From Bacillota bacterium (lineage in GTDB: Bacteria; Bacillota; Clostridia; Christensenellales; SZUA-584), in the NCBI GenBank assembly GCA_023459495.1, contig JAEWTL010000062.1, positions 1-64,000 on the forward strand: DNA of 64,000 nt. Reading direction: 5' to 3'. Position numbers and translations under genes: made by a program. The notes under the pieces are model-generated. The model made no database searches. It was not told the origin of the DNA and worked only from the letters and a program-made list of their open reading frames with translations. Positions 25,192 to 34,320 of the stretch are shown here, piece after piece. The stretch's first letter is position 1, and each line of letters opens with the position of its first letter.

Positions 25192-26862
25192 ATGCACAAA
25201 ACCGACCTTGAAATCGCACGCGAAGCAAAACTTGTTCCGATCCGCGAGATTGCGCGGCGGGCTGGAATACTGGAGAACGAAATCATACCGTTCGGCGACA
25301 ACAAGGCCAAGGTGTCGCTTTCCGTACTGGAGCGCGTTCGGACCAATGCGCCGGGCAAGGTCATCCTCGTCTCAGCAATCAACCCCACTCCTGCGGGCGA
25401 GGGCAAAACCACGGTCTCCATCGGCCTTGCCGATGCGCTGAACCGATGCGGCCAGAAGGTTTGCCTCACGCTGCGCGAACCCTCCTTAGGGCCGGTGTTC
25501 GGCATCAAGGGCGGCGCCGCGGGCGGCGGATATTCGCAGGTAATCCCCATGGAGGACATCAACCTGCATTTCACAGGCGATCTGCACGCGGTCACCGCCG
25601 CCAACAACCTGCTGTGCGCGCTGGTGGACAATCACATCCAGCAGGGCAACGCGCTCGGCATCGATCCGCGCCGTATCACCATCCGCCGCTGTATGGACAT
25701 GAACGACCGGCAGCTTCGCTACATCACCTGTGGTCTCGGGGGCAGGGCCAACGGCATGCCGCGCGAGGACGGGTTTGATATCACCGCCGCCTCTGAGGTG
25801 ATGGCGGTGCTGTGCCTCGCAACCGATCTGCACGACCTGAAGGAGCGCCTTGCGCGCATCAAGGTGGCCTATACGTTTGACGACAAGCCAGTCACTGCCG
25901 ACGCGCTGCACGCGGCAGGCGCCATGGCTGCGCTGCTCAAGGATGCGATCAGTCCCAACATTGTTCAAACGTTGGAGGGTACGCCCTGCCTGATGCACGG
26001 CGGACCGTTTGCCAACATCGCGCACGGCTGCAACAGCTATATTGCCACGCATACCGCGCTGCACCTCGCGGACTATGTGGTCACCGAGGCAGGCTTCGGC
26101 GCGGATCTCGGCGCAGAGAAGTTCCTCGATATCAAATGCCGCCAGACCGGGCTGTGGCCGCAGGCGGTGGTGGTTGTGGCTACGGTGCGCGCGCTCAAGG
26201 TTCACGGTGGCGTGAGCAAAGACAGCCTCGCCAATCCGGACGCAGCCGCGGTGGAGTGCGGCTTTGCCAACCTTTCCAAGCACATCGACAATCTGCAGGG
26301 CTTTTATGGTCTGCCTGTGGCGGTCGCCATCAACCGGTTTGATACCGATTCAGCGGAGGAGATGGAGACCATCGTGCGTCTGTGCGCCGAAAAAGGCGTT
26401 ACCGCCGTGCCCGTGGAGGTATGGGCCAAAGGCGGCGCGGGCGGCGCGGAGCTCGCCAAAGAAGTGATGCGCATTGCGCGCAGAGGTGAACCAAAACACC
26501 CCTACGCGTTGGAGGACAGCATCGAAACCAAGATCGAAAAGCTCGCGCATACCATTTACGGGGCAGGTGAGATCCATTATTCGGCGGGTGTCGCCAAGGA
26601 AATCGAGTCACTGACGAAGAATGGCTATGCTCAGCTTCCCATCTGCATCGCCAAAACGCAGTATTCGCTCTCGCACGACCCCAAGCTGCTTGGCCGCCCG
26701 GAAGGCTTCCGGTTCACGGTGCGGGGCGTCAAGCTTTCTGCGGGCGCGGGGTTTGTGGTCGTCATGGCGGGCGATATCATGACCATGCCCGGCCTGCCCA
26801 AGCATCCCTCGGCAGAGCAGATCACCATCGACGATCAGGGTCGTATCGACGGGCTGTTCTGA
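25192..26862 (+). CDS. fhs: Formate--tetrahydrofolate ligase
   Basis: 556 residues, the normal length. Makes 10-formyl-tetrahydrofolate from formate, THF and ATP; a methyl-branch step of acetogenesis and a source of one-carbon units for purines. Seen: NPTPAGEGKTTVSIGLADAL (ATP loop), EPSLGPVFGIKGGAAGGGYSQ, MDMNDRQLR, FANIAHGCNSY, and C-terminal MPGLPKHPSA. ATG 25192 follows AGGGGG. A TATAAT at 25130-25135 may be its -10. No other Wood-Ljungdahl genes are in the window, so use in acetogenesis cannot be inferred. Confidence 0.97.
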   Translation: MHKTDLEIAREAKLVPIREIARRAGILENEIIPFGDNKAKVSLSVLERVRTNAPGKVILVSAINPTPAGEGKTTVSIGLADALNRCGQKVCLTLREPSLGPVFGIKGGAAGGGYSQVIPMEDINLHFTGDLHAVTAANNLLCALVDNHIQQGNALGIDPRRITIRRCMDMNDRQLRYITCGLGGRANGMPREDGFDITAASEVMAVLCLATDLHDLKERLARIKVAYTFDDKPVTADALHAAGAMAALLKDAISPNIVQTLEGTPCLMHGGPFANIAHGCNSYIATHTALHLADYVVTEAGFGADLGAEKFLDIKCRQTGLWPQAVVVVATVRALKVHGGVSKDSLANPDAAAVECGFANLSKHIDNLQGFYGLPVAVAINRFDTDSAEEMETIVRLCAEKGVTAVPVEVWAKGGAGGAELAKEVMRIARRGEPKHPYALEDSIETKIEKLAHTIYGAGEIHYSAGVAKEIESLTKNGYAQLPICIAKTQYSLSHDPKLLGRPEGFRFTVRGVKLSAGAGFVVVMAGDIMTMPGLPKHPSAEQITIDDQGRIDGLF

Positions 26863-26973
26863 TATCTTTTCGGGACATTTGTAAACTTTTCACGCGCACG
26901 TTTTAAATCCTTGCGCGTGGTGGTACAATGCTTCTTGGCAATTATTCGATTCATCTTTTGAGGAGCGCTGCGC

Positions 26974-27195
26974 ATGTCAAGAAAAACAATGCTCGTGATG
27001 CTTATTGTTGTAATTATCGCGGGCGCGATTGCGGGCACGTTCGTGTTCTTAAGTCAGGGAAACACAAATGGCTCCACCGCTCTGCCTTCCTTCTCGAACG
27101 GCATGGGCGGCACGTCGGTTCATCCGGCCGGTTTTCCCGGTGAGATGCCGCAAATCGTATTGACCGTACCCGCTGATTCGAACACGACCAGCTGA
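26974..27195 (+). CDS. Small membrane-anchored hypothetical protein
   Basis: 73 residues: a membrane span at about 5-27 followed by a short Gly/Ser/Pro-rich tail (MGGTSVHPAGFPGEMPQ). No family recognised. Support for translation: GAGGAG upstream, a TACAAT -10 at 26924-26929 and a terminator just after. Unknown role. Confidence 0.6.
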   Translation: MSRKTMLVMLIVVIIAGAIAGTFVFLSQGNTNGSTALPSFSNGMGGTSVHPAGFPGEMPQIVLTVPADSNTTS

Positions 27196-27210
27196 CTGAA
27201 CCCCGCCAAA

Positions 27211-27235
27211 AAAGGCAGCCTGCGCTGCCTTTTCT
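27211..27235. terminator. Bidirectional terminator between the small membrane protein and gltX
   Basis: AAAGGCAGC-ctgc-GCTGCCTTT with a T run on the plus strand and TTTTTT on the minus strand, so it can serve both converging units. Confidence 0.85.
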
Positions 27236-27289
27236 ATTGCCTTTGAATTCGTCCCTGCTGTAACGGATTAGCAGACAAGCATTCGCATT

Positions 27290-28738
27290 TTATTTTTCAA
27301 GCTTCGCGATGCTGTCGTCCAGCCGGCGGAGCATTTCCGCCTTGCCCAGCAGCGAGGCGATCTGCTCCGGCCCGCCCGGCGTTACCTCCAGCCCGGAGAT
27401 CGCGATGCGCAGCGGCCAGTACACAAAGCCGTTTTTCACGCCCAGCTTCTCCACCAGCGCCGCCAGCGCCGCTTTCAGCGTTTCGGGCGAAAAGTCGTCC
27501 AGCGCCGAGAGCGCGGATTTTGCTTCCTTCAGCACGGGCAGTGCCAACTTCGCGTCCGTACCCGACCGCTTGTGGAAGTACAGCTCCGGTCCGAACTCCG
27601 GCATCTCTGTCAGAAAAGCCAGCTTTTCGGGTATCTCACCCAGCTTCTCCAGCCGCGGCTGAATCATCTCAGCGATCAACCCCAGGTCCATTTCCTTAAC
27701 GCCAGCCTCTTCGAACCACGGCATTGCGCGGGAAATGAACTCCTCCCGGCCAAGGCTGCGGATGTACTGCGCGTTCATCCATGTCAGCTTTTCGGTATCG
27801 AAAATGGCGGGCGAGCGGGACAGCCCTTCAAGGCTGAACGCCTCCACCAGTTCCTCCAGCGAGAATATTTCGCGCTCGCCGCCTGGGCTCCAGCCCAACA
27901 GGGCGATATAGTTGATGAGCGCTTCTTTGAGATATCCCTTTTGGATGAAATCGTCGAAAGACGCGTCGCCGTAGCGTTTGGACAGCTTGCGCTGTTTGTC
28001 CTTCATCACGACCGGCAGATGGATGTACTGCGGCACATCCCAGCACATTGCGCGGTACAGGTGGTTGTATTTGGGCGTGGACGACAGGTATTCCACCCCG
28101 CGGATGACGTGTGTGACGCCCATCATGTGGTCGTCGATGACGTTGGCGAGGTTGTACGTCGGCATGCCATCGGCTTTGAGCAGCACGTTGTCGTCAAGGT
28201 CTGCGTTGGGTACAGTGACGTCGCCGAACACCATATCGGAATAGGTGGTCTCCCCTTCCGTCGAGATGTTCTGCCGGATCACGTATGGTTCGCCCGCGTC
28301 GATCTTCCGCTGTATCTCTTCCTCCGAAAGGTGCAGGCAGTGCTTGTCGTAGGTGAACGTTTTCCCCTGCGCTTCGGCTTTGGCACGTTCCTCCGCGAGC
28401 CGTTCCTTGGTGCAAAAGCACCGGTAGGCCGCCCCGCGTTTGATAAGCTCCTCCGCGAAGTACTGGTACGTTGATCGTCGTTCGCTCTGGATGTATGGGC
28501 CGTACGGTCCGCCCACGTCCGGGCCCTCGTCGTAATCCAGCCCGGTCTGCCGCAGCGTATCGTAGATAACCTGTTTGGCGCCAGGCACCTCGCGGTTCAG
28601 GTCCGTATCCTCAATGCGCAGGATGAACACTCCGCCGTGCTGACGCGCAAACAGCCACGCGTACAGCGCGGTACGCAGTCCTCCAATATGCAGATAGCCC
28701 GTCGGGCTGGGCGCAAACCTCGTCCTGACCTGGGTCAT
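27290..28738 (-). CDS. gltX: Glutamyl-tRNA synthetase
   Basis: 482 residues, class I. HIGH motif in FAPSPTGYLHIGGLRTALY, KMSKS equivalent KLSKRYGDASF, and the C-terminal helical anticodon domain. Charges tRNA-Glu. Because a glutaminyl-tRNA synthetase is encoded just upstream, this GluRS could be discriminating, but the deciding anticodon-loop residues cannot be judged by eye. Starts after AAGGAAG. Last gene of the leftward group, separated from glnS by repeat copy 4. Confidence 0.96.
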   Translation of the reverse strand: MTQVRTRFAPSPTGYLHIGGLRTALYAWLFARQHGGVFILRIEDTDLNREVPGAKQVIYDTLRQTGLDYDEGPDVGGPYGPYIQSERRSTYQYFAEELIKRGAAYRCFCTKERLAEERAKAEAQGKTFTYDKHCLHLSEEEIQRKIDAGEPYVIRQNISTEGETTYSDMVFGDVTVPNADLDDNVLLKADGMPTYNLANVIDDHMMGVTHVIRGVEYLSSTPKYNHLYRAMCWDVPQYIHLPVVMKDKQRKLSKRYGDASFDDFIQKGYLKEALINYIALLGWSPGGEREIFSLEELVEAFSLEGLSRSPAIFDTEKLTWMNAQYIRSLGREEFISRAMPWFEEAGVKEMDLGLIAEMIQPRLEKLGEIPEKLAFLTEMPEFGPELYFHKRSGTDAKLALPVLKEAKSALSALDDFSPETLKAALAALVEKLGVKNGFVYWPLRIAISGLEVTPGGPEQIASLLGKAEMLRRLDDSIAKLEK

Positions 28739-28765
28739 TTTTATCTTCCTTTCAATATCAGATTA

Positions 28766-28979
28766 TTGGAGGCTCCGCCTCCAAACCTCCGCCAAAGGGA
28801 TATCATCCCTTTGGAATCCCCTCGTGGGAACGCCATTTCATGGCGTTCCCGGACTCTTAACGAATATTTATATATCCTTTTTGCCGAGAAACGCCCGTTC
28901 AGGGCGTTTCGTGCGAAGGGGTTCTAAGGGGACATTGTCCCCTTAACGGTGGTGTGGAGGCAGCGCCTCCACAATCCCC
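28766..28979. repeat. Modular palindromic repeat element, copy 4 (two half elements in inverted order)
   Basis: Left half in reverse orientation: TTGGAGGCTCCGCCTCCAA, ACCTCCGCC, AAAGGGAT/ATCCCTTT, AATCCCC, GGGAACGCCA/TGGCGTTCCC. Right half in forward orientation: GAAACGCCC/GGGCGTTTC, AAGGGGACATTGTCCCCTT, ACGGTGGT, TGGAGGCAGCGCCTCCA. Together a head-to-head pair around an AT-rich centre, between glnS and gltX. Confidence 0.82.
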
Positions 28980-28993
28980 ATATTTATTACACT

Positions 28994-30634
28994 TTAGTTT
29001 TCTGGTTTGTAGCTGTCCTTCAGACCGACGATCTGGTTGAACAGCAGCGCGTTCTTCGTGCTGTCGTCGTCTGCAACGAAGTAACCCTGCCGCAGGAACT
29101 GGAACCGCTCGCCGGGGGTAATCTCCGCGCCTGCCTGCTCAATGCGGGCAAAACCCATCACCTGCATGGAATCGTAGTTAAGCCGGTTCATGAAATCGCC
29201 TTCGGTGTCCGGCAGCAGCAACGCGTCGTACAGGCGCACTGTGCACGGCACGGAGGTCGGGCCGTCCACCCAGTGCAGCGTACCCTTCACCTTGCGGCCC
29301 GCTGTGGGCCCGCCCGATTTGGAACCGGGATCGTAAGTACAGATCAATTCCGTCACGTTGCCCTGACTGTCCTTCACCACGCGCTCGCACTTGATGATAT
29401 ACGCGTCCTTCAGGCGCACCTCTCTGCCGGGTGCAAGCCGGAAAAACTTGCCCGGCGGGTCCTCCATAAAATCGTCGCGTTCGATATAGATCTCGCGCGA
29501 AAACGGCACGTCCCGCAACCCGGCAATCTCGTCCTTGGGCAGGTTCTCAGACTGCACAATCTCGGAACTTTCATAGTTTTCAATCGTTACCTTCAGCGGG
29601 TTCAGAACAGCCATTCGGCGCGGCGCGGTAGCGTTCAGGTGCTCGCGCACGCAGTGCTCCAGCAACCCCAGTTCCACCTCGCTGTTGGCTTTGGCCACGC
29701 CGATGCGGTCACAGAAATCGCGAATCGCCTCAGGCGTATAGCCGCGGCGGCGCAGTCCGGAGATGGTGGGCATGCGCGGGTCGTCCCAGCCTGCCACAAA
29801 ACCGTCGTCCACCAGCTTTTTCAGATACCGCTTGCTCATGATGGTGCGGGTGACGTTGAGCCGCGCAAACTCGTACTGGTGCGGTGCGGGGTTGCATTCA
29901 CAGTTGACCACCACCCAGTCGTACAGCGGCCGATGATCCTCAAATTCCAGTGTACAGATGCTGTGCGTAATGCCTTCGTATGCATCCTCAAGCGGATGCG
30001 CATAGTCGTACATCGGGTAGATGCACCACTCATCGCCCGTCCGGGGATGCGTCGCGCGCAGGATGCGGTAGATGATCGGGTCGCGCATGTTCACGTTGGG
30101 GCTGGCCATATCGATCTTAGCCCGCAGCACTTTCGTGCCATCACCGTATTTGCCATCCCGCATTGCAAAGAACAGCTCTCTGTTCTCTTCAATGCTTCGA
30201 CTGCGATACGGGCTTTCCTTACCCGGCTTGGTGAGCGTGCCGCGGTACTCGCGCATCTCTTCCGCCGTCAGGTCGCACACGAACGCGAGGCCCTTGTCGA
30301 TCAGCTTCACGGCGCAGTCGAACATGTACTCAAAATAGTCGGAGGCGAACAGTACGGCGGAGGGTTCAAAGCCCAGCCAGCGCACGTCGCGCTCGATGCT
30401 CTCGATATACTCGTTTTCTTCCTTGGCGGGGTTGGTATCATCGTAACGCAGATTGCACTTGCCGCCGTACTTTTGGGCCGTGCCGAAGTTGAGGCAAATG
30501 GACTTGGCATGTCCCACATGCAGGTATCCGTTCGGCTCGGGCGGGAAACGCGTGATCACATGGCTCACGCGGCCCGCTTCAAGGTCGGCGTCAATGATCT
30601 CTTCGATAAAATTCCTTGATTTATTCTCCGTCAT
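28994..30634 (-). CDS. glnS: Glutaminyl-tRNA synthetase
   Basis: 546 residues, class I. HIGH motif in PPEPNGYLHVGHAKSICLNF, MSKR in TIMSKRYLKKLVDDG, and the two beta-barrel anticodon domains at the C-terminus. Charges tRNA-Gln directly. Most Firmicutes lack it and use GluRS plus GatCAB, so this is likely an acquired gene, although composition matches its neighbours. Seventeen bases after pyrG, in the same operon. Confidence 0.96.
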   Translation of the reverse strand: MTENKSRNFIEEIIDADLEAGRVSHVITRFPPEPNGYLHVGHAKSICLNFGTAQKYGGKCNLRYDDTNPAKEENEYIESIERDVRWLGFEPSAVLFASDYFEYMFDCAVKLIDKGLAFVCDLTAEEMREYRGTLTKPGKESPYRSRSIEENRELFFAMRDGKYGDGTKVLRAKIDMASPNVNMRDPIIYRILRATHPRTGDEWCIYPMYDYAHPLEDAYEGITHSICTLEFEDHRPLYDWVVVNCECNPAPHQYEFARLNVTRTIMSKRYLKKLVDDGFVAGWDDPRMPTISGLRRRGYTPEAIRDFCDRIGVAKANSEVELGLLEHCVREHLNATAPRRMAVLNPLKVTIENYESSEIVQSENLPKDEIAGLRDVPFSREIYIERDDFMEDPPGKFFRLAPGREVRLKDAYIIKCERVVKDSQGNVTELICTYDPGSKSGGPTAGRKVKGTLHWVDGPTSVPCTVRLYDALLLPDTEGDFMNRLNYDSMQVMGFARIEQAGAEITPGERFQFLRQGYFVADDDSTKNALLFNQIVGLKDSYKPEN

Positions 30635-30651
30635 AAAAGCCCTCCGCGGAG

Positions 30652-32271
30652 CTATTTCTTCTTGCTGTCGCGATACTTCTTGCCCGCCGCCACCAGTTCA
30701 CGGAACAACGGATGCGAGCGGATGGGCCGCGACTTAAACTCGGGATGGAACTGTACGCCCACAAACCACGGATGGCCGCTGAGCTCCATGATCTCCACGA
30801 GTCCGTGCTCAGGGTTGACACCCGCCACGCGCATGCCCGCCTTGGTGATCTGCTCCAGATAGATATTGTTGAACTCGTAACGGTGCCGATGGCGCTCGCT
30901 GATTTCATCCGACTCATACGCGTCGTACGCGATGGAGCCCTTCTGCAGCGCGCACTTGTACGCGCCCAGGCGCATGGTGCCGCCCATGTTCGTGATATTC
31001 TTCTGCTCAGGCATCAGATCGATGAACGGATAGGGCGTATCCGAGCAGAACTCCGTGGAGTTGGCCTCACGGTAGCCCAGCACGTTACGCGCAAATTCGA
31101 TAACCGCCAGCTGCATGCCAAGGCAGATGCCGAAGAACGGCACGCCGTTTTCCCTGCAATATTGTATTGCCTTGATTTTACCTTCTATACCGCGTTCGCC
31201 GAAACCGCCCGGCACGATCACGCCGTCCGCTTCGCCGAGAATCGGCCCCAGATCGCATGTCTCTTCAAGTTCCACCGCGTTGATCCAGAGAATCTGCACA
31301 TCCGCCCTGTTGGCGATGCCCGCATGGGTCAGAGATTCCACGATGGAAAGATACGCATCGTGCAGCTCGATGTACTTACCCACGATGGCGATTTTGACCT
31401 TTTCTTTTTTCTGCTTCTGGATGCGGACAATCTGCTCCCATTCCGGAATTTCGGAGGGTACGGTCGGCAGTCCCAGCCGGTCGCACACGAGGTCGTCCAG
31501 CTTCTCCTCCCGCAGCAGCAGCGGGATCTCATAGAGCGAATCCGCGTCGCAGTTCTGCACCACAGCCTTGGGGCTTACGTTACAGAAAAGCGATATCTTG
31601 CGCTTCAAGTCAGCGGTAATTTCTTTTTCGGTGCGGCATACGATGATGTCCGGCTCAATACCGATGGTGCGCAGCTCTTTAACGCTGTGCTGCGTGGGTT
31701 TGGTCTTCAGCTCGCCCACCTTGGAGAGGTACGGCAGCAGCGTCACGTGGATATACATGCAGTTCTCCACGCCTACTTCCCATTTGATCTGACGGATGGT
31801 TTCGAGGAACGGCTGCGACTCGATGTCGCCTACGGTGCCGCCGATCTCGGTGATGACGACATCGGGTTTTTCACGGCTGGCGACGCTGTAGATGCGCGCC
31901 TTAATCTCGTCCGTGATGTGCGGGATAACCTGTACGGTGCCGCCTAAATAATCGCCGCGGCGCTCCTTGGTGATGACCTTCCAGTACACTTTACCTGTGG
32001 TCACGTTGGAATCCGCAAAGGAGTTCTCGTCAGTGAAACGCTCATAGTGGCCGATGTCAAGGTCGGTCTCCGCGCCGTCGTCCGTCACGAACACCTCGCC
32101 GTGCTGAAATGGGCTCATCGTGCCCGGGTCTACATTGATATACGGATCGCACTTCTGCAGCGAAACCTTAAGGCCGCGTCCTTTCAAGAGCATTCCCAAT
32201 GACGCTGCGGTGATGCCTTTTCCCAGCGATGAAACCACGCCGCCCGTCACGAATATGAATTTAGTCGCCAT
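30652..32271 (-). CDS. pyrG: CTP synthase
   Basis: 539 residues. N-terminal synthetase domain (KFIFVTGGVVSSLGKGITAA, DPYINVDPGTMSPFQHGEVF, EIGGTVGDIESQPFLE) and C-terminal class I glutamine amidotransferase (VPGGFGERG, FFGICLGMQLAVIEFA with the nucleophile Cys, FHPEF). Converts UTP to CTP with glutamine. ATG follows GGAGGGGG. In an operon with the metallo-hydrolase upstream and glnS downstream. Confidence 0.97.
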   Translation of the reverse strand: MATKFIFVTGGVVSSLGKGITAASLGMLLKGRGLKVSLQKCDPYINVDPGTMSPFQHGEVFVTDDGAETDLDIGHYERFTDENSFADSNVTTGKVYWKVITKERRGDYLGGTVQVIPHITDEIKARIYSVASREKPDVVITEIGGTVGDIESQPFLETIRQIKWEVGVENCMYIHVTLLPYLSKVGELKTKPTQHSVKELRTIGIEPDIIVCRTEKEITADLKRKISLFCNVSPKAVVQNCDADSLYEIPLLLREEKLDDLVCDRLGLPTVPSEIPEWEQIVRIQKQKKEKVKIAIVGKYIELHDAYLSIVESLTHAGIANRADVQILWINAVELEETCDLGPILGEADGVIVPGGFGERGIEGKIKAIQYCRENGVPFFGICLGMQLAVIEFARNVLGYREANSTEFCSDTPYPFIDLMPEQKNITNMGGTMRLGAYKCALQKGSIAYDAYESDEISERHRHRYEFNNIYLEQITKAGMRVAGVNPEHGLVEIMELSGHPWFVGVQFHPEFKSRPIRSHPLFRELVAAGKKYRDSKKK

Positions 32272-32308
32272 CCAAACCCCCTCCGGTTTTACATAAATTA
32301 ATTAAAAA

Positions 32309-32956
32309 TTATAGGTATTCCATTACCACGATTCTCGTGCGCTTCTTCAGCGTTGCAAGATCGATGTTTAAGTAGCACTGGCCCGGGTACGACACATCGT
32401 ACTCCCGGCCCGCCGCTTCCAGAAATTCATGCAGCGGCGCGATGTCCATATCGGTCGCGGGCGTCTTAAAATGCATCGGGATGATAATATTGGGCTCGAC
32501 GCTCTCGCATATCTTCAGCGCCTCATGCGCATCGATGGTATAGTGCCCGCCCACCGGTATCAGCAGGATCTCCACGTCTTTGATCTTTTCCATCACGTCC
32601 CCATCCGGGATACACCCGATGTCGCCCATGTGACAGAGACGGATTCCGCGCACGCTCAGCACCGACACGAGGTTCTGCCCGCGGTGTGCACCCTCCGAAT
32701 GATCGTGTACCGTGGAAATGCATTCAATCGTAACTTCGCCGAACGTATGCACGCCTGGCTTGTCCACCACGGTATAGCTGCCCGTTATGCGGCTCAGATT
32801 ATCGTGGTCATAATGATGATGGCTGATGACCACGACGTCGACTTCCTTTTCGGCGCGCGAGTAACCCACCGTATCATCATACGGATCAAACAGTATGCGC
32901 GTACCGCCCTTTGTCGTGACCAGAAAACACGAATGTCCCAACCATTCTATTATCAT
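32309..32956 (-). CDS. Metallo-beta-lactamase fold metal-dependent hydrolase
   Basis: 215 residues. Signature VVISHHHYDHDN (HxHxDH), a downstream histidine in STVHDHSEG, and an HMGD motif in LCHMGDIGCIPD, as in the UPF0173/YtkL group. Physiological substrate unknown. Starts after GGAGGTG, 24 bases after the DUF1934 gene; second gene of the leftward operon. Confidence 0.87.
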   Translation of the reverse strand: MIIEWLGHSCFLVTTKGGTRILFDPYDDTVGYSRAEKEVDVVVISHHHYDHDNLSRITGSYTVVDKPGVHTFGEVTIECISTVHDHSEGAHRGQNLVSVLSVRGIRLCHMGDIGCIPDGDVMEKIKDVEILLIPVGGHYTIDAHEALKICESVEPNIIIPMHFKTPATDMDIAPLHEFLEAAGREYDVSYPGQCYLNIDLATLKKRTRIVVMEYL

Positions 32957-32980
32957 GTGTTCACCTCCGTGGATATTTCC

Positions 32981-33409
32981 CTAGTTTGCGCGTTCCTCCA
33001 TATTCCTAAACGAGAGGTCGAGCTTGTTCACCGTAAAAAGGTCGCCCATGCTCATCTCGTATTCCAGCTTTAAGCTGCCGCTTTTCTCCTGCAGATAGCT
33101 TTCCACGCGCGTCGCAAAAATGCTCATGTCCGTACGGCCCGCGGGCGAATTCAAGCTGCTTTGAAACACGCTGCCCGGCGTAAATACCAGCTGCGTTTCG
33201 AGCCCGCCGCTCCGCTCGATCGTCACCGTCTCTCCCTCGATCATCAGACGCGTTGTTACGCCCTCGATACCGGTCAATGTGCTTTCGTCATATTCCAGCA
33301 GCACGCTTTCCTCATTGCGCTGCAGCGTGCCTTCCGTCACGAACTCCACTGCTTCTTCTGGTCCCGAGTCCATGAGCGACCCCTTTATTGTCAGCCAAAC
33401 CTTTGGCAT
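32981..33409 (-). CDS. DUF1934 (YwiB-like) protein
   Basis: 142 residues, small beta-barrel protein (VWLTIKGSL, LLEYDESTLTGIEGVTTRL, GSLKLEYEMSMGDLFTVNKLDL). The family is widespread in Firmicutes and has a lipocalin-like fold; function unknown. First gene of the DUF1934/hydrolase/pyrG/glnS operon. Confidence 0.82.
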   Translation of the reverse strand: MPKVWLTIKGSLMDSGPEEAVEFVTEGTLQRNEESVLLEYDESTLTGIEGVTTRLMIEGETVTIERSGGLETQLVFTPGSVFQSSLNSPAGRTDMSIFATRVESYLQEKSGSLKLEYEMSMGDLFTVNKLDLSFRNMEERAN

Positions 33410-33436
33410 AACAGCCCCCTCAAAATATTCTTAAGT

Positions 33437-33464
33437 ATTATAGCACAAGTAGTAAGAATAACAA
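33437..33464 (-). promoter_or_regulatory. Promoter of the DUF1934-pyrG-glnS operon
   Basis: TTGTTA, 16-base spacer, TATAAT on the minus strand, about 25 bases before the DUF1934 ATG. Confidence 0.65.
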
Positions 33465-33535
33465 AATATCTTTATCGGAACAACATGTAAATAATGTGAG
33501 CCGCCAAGCAGTAAAAACATGCGCTTTGCGCGGGT

Positions 33536-33565
33536 TTGACTTCCGCCGCATACTGCGTTTATAAT
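33536..33565 (+). promoter_or_regulatory. Promoter of the first lipoprotein gene
   Basis: TTGACT, 18-base spacer, TATAAT. Confidence 0.75.
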
Positions 33566-33605
33566 GTAGCCAAATCCGCGCGGTGGGGTTGGTGAGGAGG
33601 ATATT

Positions 33606-34139
33606 TTGAAACAGTGCGCGATCATCATCTGCATATTGATGCTGGCTGCATCGCTTGGAGCGTGCGGCCTGTCATCCAACCAACAGCTTCCCCAAACCTT
33701 TCGGACCGAGGACAAAACTGTCTCGATCCGCGTCCCCGAGGGCTGGACACAGTACGAAACAGCGCTCACCGATCGTCTTGTGCTGGTCGTTCAGGACAGC
33801 ACGGGCAATGCATTCGCGCAGATTTTCCGGTATACGGAAGTGGGCGAAAACGTTGTGAAGGATTACATTTCTGAAGCGGCAGACTTCTACGGCGATTCCG
33901 TTACCGGAAGCTATGATGACGTTCTCGTCGACGGCAAAACCGGGTATTACTTTGCCTATAAAGCAACGCAAACTGACGAAAATAATAACACCTTCATCTG
34001 CCAGGGCTACGAATACTTCGTGCCTTTCGGGAAGGACATCGTGGAGGTAGACATCTTCTACCGCTACACCGAGGACGCACCGAACAACGACCAGCTGGCA
34101 GAACTGAAGAGTATCGCGGAGTCCCTCAAAGCCAAATAG
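33606..34139 (+). CDS. Hypothetical lipoprotein, tandem paralogue 1
   Basis: 177 residues. Lipoprotein signal with SLGAC, Cys20. The mature domain has DKTVSIRVPEGW, LVLVVQDSTGNAFAQIFRY, YGDSV and a closing GYEYFVPFGKDIVEVDIFYR. The gene 180 bases downstream shares this pattern throughout, so the two are duplicates. The layout loosely recalls PsbP/DcrB-like small lipoproteins, but I do not assign it. TTG start after GAGGAGG. Own promoter and terminator. Confidence 0.75.
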   Translation: MKQCAIIICILMLAASLGACGLSSNQQLPQTFRTEDKTVSIRVPEGWTQYETALTDRLVLVVQDSTGNAFAQIFRYTEVGENVVKDYISEAADFYGDSVTGSYDDVLVDGKTGYYFAYKATQTDENNNTFICQGYEYFVPFGKDIVEVDIFYRYTEDAPNNDQLAELKSIAESLKAK

Positions 34140-34152
34140 CCTTATCGCTCAG

Positions 34153-34180
34153 CAGCCCTTCGCATCCGGAGGGCTGTTTT
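34153..34180 (+). terminator. Terminator of lipoprotein 1
   Basis: CAGCCCT-tcgcatccgg-AGGGCTG followed by TTTT. Confidence 0.8.
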
Positions 34181-34250
34181 AACTCTGTACCCGGCTTCTG
34201 TCCAAATAATCAGTACGGTTACACATATTCAAATTTCTGCAAATTTCGCA

Positions 34251-34280
34251 TTGACGTCAAAGATGCCTGCCATATATAAT
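34251..34280 (+). promoter_or_regulatory. Promoter of the second lipoprotein gene
   Basis: TTGACG, 18-base spacer, TATAAT. Confidence 0.75.
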
Positions 34281-34320
34281 CGTAACAATACAAGTTTTAC
34301 TGCATTAATAGGAGGGTTTC

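Noticed and set aside
772..28979. Palindromic repeats read as a CRISPR array or insertion sequence
   Set aside because: Copies are dispersed, contain different hairpins rather than identical repeats with spacers, and carry no transposase or clear target duplication.
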